A DNA stretch of 37,871 bases from Alphaproteobacteria bacterium (lineage in GTDB: Bacteria; Pseudomonadota; Alphaproteobacteria; UBA6615): positions 1-37,871 of the forward strand of contig JANQOE010000104.1 of the NCBI GenBank assembly GCA_028279245.1. Reading direction: 5' to 3'. Of the stretch, positions 24,701-31,043 are shown piece after piece; positions within the stretch are counted from its first letter, which is position 1, and every line of letters begins with the position of its first letter. A model generated the notes under the pieces. The model was not told the DNA's origin, ran no database searches, and saw nothing but the letters and a program-made list of their open reading frames with translations. A program made the position numbers and the translations under genes.

Positions 24701-25300
24701 CTTGGCGAAGAGCAGTCCGGGCACATCAAAGAGATCGGGGTCGAGCTCTACCAGCAGATGCTGGAGGAGGCTGTGGCCGCGGCGCGGGACCGGGGGACTG
24801 GCGGGGAAGCCGCGGACCAGGCCTCGGATTGGAGCCCGACCATCGCGGTGGGGACGCCGGTGCTGATTCCGGAGAACTATGTGCAGGACCTGAACGTCAG
24901 GTTGGGCCTTTATCGGCGCACGGCCAATCTAGAGGACCGGGCGGATATCGACGGCTTTGCAGCGGAGATGATCGATCGCTTCGGTCCGTTGCCGCAGGAG
25001 CTTGAGAATCTGCTGGAAGTCATTGCGTTGAAACGACTTTGCCGAGACGCGGGTGTTGCGAAGCTGGAGGCCGGCCCGAAAGGGGCTGTGGTGACGTTCA
25101 ACAACGATCAGTTCGCCGACCCGGGCGCGCTGATCCAGTTCATCACGACCCAAGCCGGCCGTGTGCAGTTGCGGCCTGACCATAAATTGGTCTATCGGCG
25201 GGAGTGGGTCGACGACAAACGCCGACTCGAAGGTGTGCGGCGATTGATGGAACATCTATCGAAGCTGGCCGGCGGAAATCAGGCCGCGGCGGCGGAATAG
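21782..25300 (+). CDS. mfd: Transcription-repair coupling factor Mfd
   Basis: 1172 residues, full length. N-terminal UvrB-like domains (about 1-350; [55 protein letters not shown]). The RNA-polymerase-interacting domain is near 490-560 ([28 protein letters not shown]). RecG-like translocase: Walker A [16 protein letters not shown] near 642, [15 protein letters not shown] near 743, [38 protein letters not shown] motif region follows, then the C-terminal D7 domain. It removes stalled RNA polymerase and recruits UvrA. The ATG lies 5 bp after the sdhE stop, so the two are co-transcribed. Confidence 0.98.
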   Translation: [1172 protein letters not shown]

Positions 25301-25308
25301 GGGTGAGG

Positions 25309-25902
25309 GTGAGCCGGCAAGCACGAATGGCTGAAATCCTGCGGCACGAGGCCTCCGCCATAGACGCGGTGCAGGTGACGGACGAGTGGGAGCGGGCGAT
25401 CGATTCCATCGCGACCTGCCGGGGCAAGGTTGTGGCGACCGGCATGGGCAAGGCCGGTTTGATTGCCCGCAAGTTCGCGGCGGTGCTTTGCTCAACCGGT
25501 ACACCGGCCGGGTTTATTGAGGCCGGTGAGGCGGCGCATGGTGATTTGGGGTTCATTGCCCCCGGTGATTGCCTGATCGCCTTCTCGACCAGCGGGAAGA
25601 CGCGGGAGGTTCTGGAACTCATCCAGCTCGGGCGGCATTTGGGGTTGGAAACGGTTATTGGCGTGACTTCCCACGCGGACTCCGACCTTCGGGACCTCAG
25701 CAACATCGTTATCGATATGGGACCAGTCGAGGAGCCATGCCGGCTGGGGCTTACGCCGACTGCGAGCATGGCGGTGATGGGCGCCATCGGGGATGCGCTC
25801 GCGTTGGTGCTCATGGAACACAAGGGCGTTTCGCGCCATGACTACGGGCTGCGGCACCATGGCGGATATCTCGGGCGGAAGGCCCGGCTCGACAACGAGT
25901 AG
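25309..25902 (+). CDS. SIS-domain sugar-phosphate isomerase-like protein (KpsF/GutQ type, no CBS domains)
   Basis: About 197 residues from GTG at 25309 (GTG 25303 and ATG 25327 are alternatives). The SIS fold is clear: KVVATGMGKAGLIARKFAAVLCSTGTPAGFIEAGEAAHGDLG near residues 40-80, then FSTSGKTREVLELI, and the C-terminal helix with HHGGYLGRKAR, equivalent to HPGGxLGRxL of KdsD. Arabinose-5-phosphate isomerases of the KpsF/GutQ type interconvert ribulose-5-P and arabinose-5-P for KDO synthesis. Typical KdsD proteins continue with two CBS domains to about 320-330 residues; this one stops at the SIS domain. It follows mfd by 8 bp and likely shares its transcript. Confidence 0.88.
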   Translation: MSRQARMAEILRHEASAIDAVQVTDEWERAIDSIATCRGKVVATGMGKAGLIARKFAAVLCSTGTPAGFIEAGEAAHGDLGFIAPGDCLIAFSTSGKTREVLELIQLGRHLGLETVIGVTSHADSDLRDLSNIVIDMGPVEEPCRLGLTPTASMAVMGAIGDALALVLMEHKGVSRHDYGLRHHGGYLGRKARLDNE

Positions 25903-25904
25903 CT

Positions 25905-26561
25905 CTAGGCTGTCTGGTAGTCGGTCGCAGCCGACTCTTCGCTGGCGGCGAGTTCGAAGATTGGGGCGAAGGCCTCGGGCTCTTGGGCTCCCGAGAGCGC
26001 ATACTTGCCGTTGACGATAAAGCAGGGGACGCCGTCGATACCCAGTCGCCGCGCCCGGCGGTCTTCGGCTTGCACGTCTTCGAAATCGCGGTCGGACGCC
26101 AGGTATGTCGCCACCGATCGTCCATCGAGCCCGCAGGACGTTGCTAGGGCTGCCAGGCTGTCGCGGTCGCCAATATCGATACCGTTGAGGAAGTAGGCGC
26201 GGAAGAGAGCCTCGACGACGGCCTCCTGGCGGCCGACCCTAGCGGCAAAGCGGGTGAGGCGGTGGGAGTCCACGGTATTCGGTGTCCGCTGGATCCGGTC
26301 GAAGGCAAAGGGAATGTCCTCGCGCCGTCCATTGTCGGCGATGACTCCGTAGATTTGGCTAGCGCGGGTCGCGCCGCCGAACTTCAAAGAAAGGTAAGAT
26401 TGGCGATCCATGCCGGCCGGCGGCATTTCCGGGTTTAGCTGAAAAGCGCGCCAGCTAATGGTGGCGGTGCCTCGGCCCCAGTTGTCCAGAGCCTTCGCCA
26501 GACGGCGCTTGCCGATATAGCACCAGGGGCAAATGGTGTCGGAATAGACGTCGATATGCAC
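25905..26561 (-). CDS. DsbA-family oxidoreductase, FrnE-like
   Basis: 218 residues, no signal peptide, so probably cytoplasmic. The thioredoxin-fold active site is DTICPWCYIGKRRL, with Cys11 and Cys14. The FrnE/2-hydroxychromene-2-carboxylate isomerase-like insertion follows (ISWRAFQLNPEMPPAGMD, then NTVDSHRLTRFA and EALFRAYFLNGIDIGD), and the cis-Pro region is GIDGVPCFIVNGKYALSGAQEPEAF. FrnE-type proteins have been linked to polyketide synthesis and to oxidative-stress thiol chemistry. It converges with the SIS gene and lies 39 bp after the start side of the PleD-like gene, on the same strand. Confidence 0.92.
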   Translation of the reverse strand: MHIDVYSDTICPWCYIGKRRLAKALDNWGRGTATISWRAFQLNPEMPPAGMDRQSYLSLKFGGATRASQIYGVIADNGRREDIPFAFDRIQRTPNTVDSHRLTRFAARVGRQEAVVEALFRAYFLNGIDIGDRDSLAALATSCGLDGRSVATYLASDRDFEDVQAEDRRARRLGIDGVPCFIVNGKYALSGAQEPEAFAPIFELAASEESAATDYQTA

Positions 26562-26600
26562 GAGCCAAAGATGCGGCGGCGCCGGGAAAAGGCAAGCGTT

Positions 26601-27920
26601 CTAGTGCATTTCCGTGATAGCGCGGGCGATCAAGCGGCCAGGGGGGTCGTTCTGGCGCTGGGTGGCTTGGCCATAGCGCAGCCAGGGGATCACAGGGGCA
26701 TCGTCGTTGGGGTTTAGCAGCATCGGTGTGGTGCCAAGCACGGCCATGATGCGCTCCGCAACGACTTTCGCCTGATTCTCATCGGCGTCGCGTAGCAGCA
26801 CGCAGAACTGGTGGTCGTCGAGGCGGGCCGGCAAGTCCTCGACCCGGACCAGGCCGCTGATCCAGTCGGCGACCTGGCGCAACAGGGAGTCGGCGGCGTC
26901 GTCGCCGTTGCGATCACGGATGTCCGCCAGATTGTCGACACTGAATGCAATGGCGGAGGCGGGGCGGTCGCCCATAGTCTCCAGATGAGCGTCGAGGAAG
27001 GTACGGGAGTAGACGGTTCCGAGCTTGTCCGCGGTGGCGAGCGCGAGCGTGGCTTTGATATGTTCACGCGCTTCGGTCAGGCGATGCCGCCGTTGGACCA
27101 ACAGCCGCAGTCCCATGGTGAAGCTGGTCGGGTCAACTGGCCAGGCTTGCACCATGTTGGCGCCGGTGCGATAGGCATCCGCCAGATCGAAGAAGCGGAA
27201 CTTCTCGGTCACCAAGAGCATCGGAAGTTCATAGAGGGCCGGGTGCCGGCGCACGTAGCTGCACAGGTGCATGGCCCGGTTACCGCTCTCCTCGCCGTCG
27301 ATGACGAGAACCAGGGCGTCGTAGTTGCCGCTGGAGAGCTTGTCGCCGGCAACATAGGAGTCCGGTTCGACCTCGATGGTCGCTTCATCCCGGACCAGGT
27401 CGGTAATCGCATTGGCGCGATCGGCGTTTGCCGAAGCGACCAGGACTTGCGGCGTTCCAAGGGTTGCCACCGAGCCGCGGTCGCCGAAGGTGACACCAAA
27501 CCGGGCGGCGGTGCGGCAACGGAGGTTGGTCTCGCTCAGCACAGTGGAGAGACGCAGGAGTGGCCGCAGGCGCGCCAGGAAAACCTCTTGGTCGACCCGC
27601 GCATCCATAACGTCTTCAACACCGAGTTCGACCGCCGTTGCGAGCTGTTCGCCCTGTCCCAGGAGGATGACGGGGATGGCGGCAAGCTCCGGATTGGTGC
27701 GTATCTGGGTGACGCTGTCCGAAGATCCCAGCACGGCGGCGCAGACATGGGTGGCGCCCTGCTGTGGTACGGGCATGCCGTCGGGTCCGGCGCCGATAAC
27801 GCCGAGTCCGGCTTGGGTCAGAATGTCGGCGAGCCCCTCGGAAGGCGGGCTCACCAGGACTTGTCCGCGGCTATACACAGCAATTCGGCTAGGGAAAGCT
27901 CCGAGAATGCTGGGCCGCAA
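26601..27920 (-). CDS. PleD-like protein: two degenerate receiver domains and degenerate GGDEF
   Basis: 439 residues if begun at TTG 27920; GTG at 27878 is an alternative, because the first start is almost on top of the CtrA-type box. The architecture resembles PleD: a first receiver-like region (about 18-135) without an obvious phospho-Asp, a second (about 158-278; ALVLVIDGEESGNRAM has an Asp at or near the usual place), then a GGDEF-like domain (about 285-439). The signature site reads RLDDHQFCVLL near 366 where an active cyclase has GG(D/E)EF, so diguanylate cyclase activity is doubtful. It may bind GTP or c-di-GMP or act as an adaptor. Confidence 0.82.
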   Translation of the reverse strand: MRPSILGAFPSRIAVYSRGQVLVSPPSEGLADILTQAGLGVIGAGPDGMPVPQQGATHVCAAVLGSSDSVTQIRTNPELAAIPVILLGQGEQLATAVELGVEDVMDARVDQEVFLARLRPLLRLSTVLSETNLRCRTAARFGVTFGDRGSVATLGTPQVLVASANADRANAITDLVRDEATIEVEPDSYVAGDKLSSGNYDALVLVIDGEESGNRAMHLCSYVRRHPALYELPMLLVTEKFRFFDLADAYRTGANMVQAWPVDPTSFTMGLRLLVQRRHRLTEAREHIKATLALATADKLGTVYSRTFLDAHLETMGDRPASAIAFSVDNLADIRDRNGDDAADSLLRQVADWISGLVRVEDLPARLDDHQFCVLLRDADENQAKVVAERIMAVLGTTPMLLNPNDDAPVIPWLRYGQATQRQNDPPGRLIARAITEMH

Positions 27921-27923
27921 CGC

Positions 27924-27938
27924 TTAACAAGCCATTAA
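27924..27938. promoter_or_regulatory. CtrA-type box (TTAA-N7-TTAA)
   Basis: TTAA at 27924-27927 and TTAA at 27935-27938 are exactly 7 bp apart, followed by C; this is the full CtrA consensus. It lies in the 83-bp divergent gap between the PleD-like gene and the PAS-like gene at 28004. The tight distance to 27920 implies repression or a downstream start for the PleD-like gene. Confidence 0.7.
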
Positions 27939-28003
27939 CTTTGTTGGCGACCGCTTGCTCGGTAGATCGTTGATTTGATTTAATCTTTGAGTACATTGCC
28001 CCG

Positions 28004-28579
28004 ATGGATAGCGCGCGCGAGGGGGCTGGCGCTGCTGATCCGGTGACGTACTGGTTGGATGCGTACGACCGGATTGTGGCCGTTAACGAGGCTTGGGATG
28101 CGTTCGCCGCCGCCAATGGCGGGGAAGAGGTGATGTCTACCAACGGTGTGATTGGCCAGAGTCTGCTCGATTATGTGGTTGGTGACAAAACCAGGCTTGT
28201 CATCGACTCCTGCCTGCGGGTGGCCCGTGGCATGGCGCGGCCGCGGCAATGGTCATACCGCTGTGATTCACCCTCCATGCGGCGGTATCAGCGAATGACA
28301 ATCATCCCGGATGCGGAAGAGACTCTGCGGGTTGAGCATGAGCTGTTGCGGACGGAACCGATTGTTCCGAATTTCCATTTTGGCTTCTCGAAAGATCGTG
28401 ACGCCCTACGGCGGTGCAGTATCTGCAATCGGCTAGAGTATGGGACCCTGTGGTGCGAGAGCACGGCTCTTGCCGATCGGGGCGCCGAGGTGAGTGCGCC
28501 GGTCCAGGTGGCCTACACGGTTTGCCCGACATGCGAGCAGCTTGCCCATCCGTTGCCAGACGGGCTCACACCAAGATAA
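28004..28579 (+). CDS. PAS-like domain protein with C-terminal Cys cluster
   Basis: 191 residues from ATG at 28004, with no strong SD. The N-terminal half has the PAS-like opening VTYWLDAYDRIVAVNEAWDAFAAANGG and VIGQSLLDYVVGDKTRLVIDSCLRVARG, then SYRCDSPSMRRYQRMTIIP. I recognise this as a recurring proteobacterial PAS-like family with no assigned function. The C-terminal part has two CxxC pairs (C138/C141 and C174/C177) plus C151, likely a zinc or redox site. No output domain follows, so it probably senses and passes a signal by protein contact. It shares its promoter gap, with a CtrA box, with the PleD-like gene. Confidence 0.75.
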   Translation: MDSAREGAGAADPVTYWLDAYDRIVAVNEAWDAFAAANGGEEVMSTNGVIGQSLLDYVVGDKTRLVIDSCLRVARGMARPRQWSYRCDSPSMRRYQRMTIIPDAEETLRVEHELLRTEPIVPNFHFGFSKDRDALRRCSICNRLEYGTLWCESTALADRGAEVSAPVQVAYTVCPTCEQLAHPLPDGLTPR

Positions 28580-28632
28580 CCGGCTGACGAATCTCATTTT
28601 TGCCAGGATTAGCACTTACGATTGGGGCAGAT

Positions 28633-29001
28633 ATGGGTGCGTTGGGCGAATTCGCGAGCGACGTGGTCAGCCGGTTCAATCCGAACGACCCGGTAAACCT
28701 CACGCTGTTCTTTGCATGGATCGTGGTCTTCACCACGACGTTCGCCGGTGTGTGGCGGGCGGGGCGCAGATGGATCCGGCTGGTGTGCTACGTTGTTAAT
28801 CAGATGGCCAACTTCGCGATGCTGCAGGCCGGCTTACTGACCTTCGCGATCATCTTGGGCCATTGGCGCGAAACGATTGCCGTTGCCGGGCTCACGCTGG
28901 TAGCGTCCTGCTGGTTTTTTCGTGAACGGCGGTCCGAATGGCGGCAGCGGCCACATCGGTTGGACAACTCATCGACCTCTCCGGGGGAGTCGCCCTCGTA
29001 A
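28633..29001 (+). CDS. Small membrane protein, unknown function
   Basis: 122 residues from ATG at 28633. Three hydrophobic segments: LTLFFAWIVVFTTTFAGVW, LVCYVVNQMANFAMLQAGLLTFAIIL and TIAVAGLTLVASCWFF, then a basic Pro/Ser-rich tail. No recognised domain. Its last 64 nt overlap the start of the downstream SDR in another frame, which suggests coupled translation or that the true end of one gene is misjudged. Placed after the PAS-like gene in the same direction. Confidence 0.6.
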   Translation: MGALGEFASDVVSRFNPNDPVNLTLFFAWIVVFTTTFAGVWRAGRRWIRLVCYVVNQMANFAMLQAGLLTFAIILGHWRETIAVAGLTLVASCWFFRERRSEWRQRPHRLDNSSTSPGESPS

Positions 29002-29726
29002 CTGGTGGCTCGAGTGGCCTGGGCGCTCATATGGCGCGCGTTCTGACGTCAGTAGGGGTGAAGGTGGCGCTCGGGGCGCGGAACGTCACGCGTTCGGCGG
29101 AGGTGGCCGATGATATCGAGTCCAGCGGCGGCCGGGCGCTGCCGTTGGCGTTGGATGTCACTGATCCGGCCTCTGTTTTGGAAGCCTTGGACACCGCGGA
29201 GACGGAGTTGGGGCCGGTGTCGATTCTGGTCAACAACGCCGGGATCGTCGTCAACAAACCATTGCTGGAGCACGACGACGCTGACTGGAATAGAGTCCTT
29301 GCAACGAACTTAAGCGGTGCGTTCACCGTTGCCCGTGAAACTGCGAGGCGGATGATCAGTCATAATCTCCATGGGCGCATCATCAATATCGCGTCCATTG
29401 CGGCGCGCCAACCCTATGCAGGATTGCATGGATACTGCGCCTCCAAGGCGGGGCTGGAACAGCTTACGCGGACGCTAGCAGTAGAGCTGGGCTCGTCAGG
29501 TATTGCGGTGAACACAATCGCGCCGGGTTACGTCGAGACGGAACTTACCGCGGACTTTTTGCACAGCACGGCCGGTGAGAAACTGCGCGGCCGTGTGCCG
29601 TTGGGCCGGTTCGGTGAGCCTGCCGATTTGGATGGCGTTTTGCTGCTGTTGGCGGGGCCGGGTGGGCGGTACATGACCGGGGCGGTCGTTACTGTCGACG
29701 GAGGGCTGTCCCTACGATCGGCATAG
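28938..29726 (+). CDS. SDR-family oxidoreductase (LvaD-like by context)
   Basis: 262 residues. The N-terminus SVGQLIDLSGGVALVTGGSSGLGAHMARVL carries the TGxxxGxG cofactor site near residues 22-28. It continues with LARN-type strand end (LGARNVTRS, suggesting NADP), NNAG near 94, Ser in INIASIAARQ, catalytic YCASK near 163-167, and the TGAVVTVDGG ending. It is the first of three linked genes (SDR, APH-fold kinase, DUF6285) and may reduce a 4-oxoacyl-CoA to 4-hydroxyacyl-CoA, by analogy with the levulinate pathway. That assignment is inferred from neighbours. Start ATG 28938 lies within the preceding ORF. Confidence 0.9.
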   Translation: MAAAATSVGQLIDLSGGVALVTGGSSGLGAHMARVLTSVGVKVALGARNVTRSAEVADDIESSGGRALPLALDVTDPASVLEALDTAETELGPVSILVNNAGIVVNKPLLEHDDADWNRVLATNLSGAFTVARETARRMISHNLHGRIINIASIAARQPYAGLHGYCASKAGLEQLTRTLAVELGSSGIAVNTIAPGYVETELTADFLHSTAGEKLRGRVPLGRFGEPADLDGVLLLLAGPGGRYMTGAVVTVDGGLSLRSA

Positions 29727-29785
29727 CGCAGCCCGTCTGGAGTGCGGACACAATAGAGCGGCTGACTTGGCTTGTTCGCGAGGCC

Positions 29786-30703
29786 TTGGGGTCAGGTGCC
29801 GTTGATATTCAGGCGGTGCAGCGGCTGCCGGACGGGGCCATCAATCAGCATTGGTTGCTTGATCTGACTGGGACGGGCCAGCGTTTGGTGCTGCGCTGCT
29901 TTCCACGCCACCCGGTTCCGGAACGGAGTCCTTATGCGAGGGAGCATGCCGTGCAGCGCGCGGCGTTCGACGCGGGCATACTGACTCCTGAGCCTCTCTT
30001 CCTGAGCGATGAACCATGGTTCGGTGGCGAGGGGTTCATGTTGATGACCTACCTGCGCGGTACGAGCCAGCGGCAGGATTTCGCGCCGAACGGACCGATG
30101 CCAGATCTGGCGGCGGGGCTTGGCCGGGAATTGGCGCACATCCATCAGGTGAAGGTGGATGGCCCGGTTACGGATGATCCGGTTTCTCGAATGGTGGCGC
30201 GCATGCGGTCCTATCTGGATGGGCATCCGCAGCCGCACCCGGTTCTCGAGTGGGGGTTACGCTGGCTGGAGGTGAACGCGCCGCCTGTTTCTGTATGTCT
30301 GGTGCACGGCGATTTTCGAACCGGCAATTATCTGGTCGAGGAGGGGCGGCTCTCGGCTGTGCTGGACTGGGAGTTTGCCGATTGGTCCGATCCGCATGCC
30401 GATATCGGCTGGTTCTGTGCTAAATGCTGGCGTCTCGGTGCTGTTGATTACGAGGCCGGGGGCGTGGGGGCGCGGGACGATTTCTACAAGGGTTATGAAG
30501 AAGAGGCTGGGGCGCGCGTCGATCCGGCCCTCGTCAGCTATTGGGAGCTGATGGCGCATGTGCGGTGGGCGGTCATCGCGCTACAGCAGGTGGATCGGTT
30601 CCGCGCCGGAGGGTCAAAGCGTCTTGAACTCGGGCTGCTTGGCCGGCGGTTGGCTGAATTGGAGTATGAGATCCTCCAGATGACAGGCTCGCATGCGCAA
30701 TGA
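29786..30703 (+). CDS. APH-fold phosphotransferase (LvaA/ACAD10-kinase-like)
   Basis: At least 305 residues. Kinase-fold landmarks: RLPDGAINQHWLLDL (Gly-rich strand region), LVLRCFPR with a basic residue for ATP, the catalytic loop LVHGDFRTGNYLVEE near residues 172-186 (HGDxxxxN), and LDWEFADWSDPHADIGWF (metal Asp). The family includes antibiotic kinases and the kinase parts of ACAD10/11 and LvaA, which phosphorylate 4-hydroxyacyl-CoA. The start is unclear: only TTG 29786 is a standard candidate, yet the frame is open upstream to at least 29717 and reads like the family's N-terminal helix. The DUF6285 gene overlaps its 3' end by 11 nt. Confidence 0.88.
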   Translation: MGSGAVDIQAVQRLPDGAINQHWLLDLTGTGQRLVLRCFPRHPVPERSPYAREHAVQRAAFDAGILTPEPLFLSDEPWFGGEGFMLMTYLRGTSQRQDFAPNGPMPDLAAGLGRELAHIHQVKVDGPVTDDPVSRMVARMRSYLDGHPQPHPVLEWGLRWLEVNAPPVSVCLVHGDFRTGNYLVEEGRLSAVLDWEFADWSDPHADIGWFCAKCWRLGAVDYEAGGVGARDDFYKGYEEEAGARVDPALVSYWELMAHVRWAVIALQQVDRFRAGGSKRLELGLLGRRLAELEYEILQMTGSHAQ

Positions 30704-31040
30704 GCCCTCTGACATTGAGTTGTTGTCGGCCGCGCGAACGACCTTGATTGGCCTACTCGATCACTTGTCGGGACCGGCTCGTTCTGAGGTAGCGTTTGTT
30801 GTTCGGACGCTGGATTGTGTGATTGGCCGCTTGGGTGCCGGTGCCGGTTGGGTCGACGAAGGCGCTGATGCCGCCGCGCGTTTGTGCGGCGATAGTGCGA
30901 CCGGGCTGCAAGGACTGGCGGAAGCGATAAGGGCCGGCACGTTCGAGCAAGATGTGGAGGCGCAGGCTTGGGTCCGGGAACTCTTGGAGCGCCTAACGGC
31001 CGAGAAACTCGCCGAAGACAATCCGAACTATCCCCGCTGA
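30693..31040 (+). CDS. DUF6285 protein (LvaB-like small partner of the kinase)
   Basis: 115 residues, overlapping the kinase stop by 11 nt, so translation is coupled. The sequence matches DUF6285: PSDIELLSAARTTLIGLLDHLSGPARSEVAFVVRTLDCVIGRL, then GLQGLAEAIRAGTF and AQAWVRELLERLTAEKLAEDNPNY. This family repeatedly travels with APH-fold kinases. In levulinate catabolism a small protein, LvaB, is needed for LvaA activity, and I think it is of this type, though I am relying on memory. Predicted all-helical and cytoplasmic. Confidence 0.85.
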   Translation: MRNEPSDIELLSAARTTLIGLLDHLSGPARSEVAFVVRTLDCVIGRLGAGAGWVDEGADAAARLCGDSATGLQGLAEAIRAGTFEQDVEAQAWVRELLERLTAEKLAEDNPNYPR

Positions 31041-31043
31041 GCC

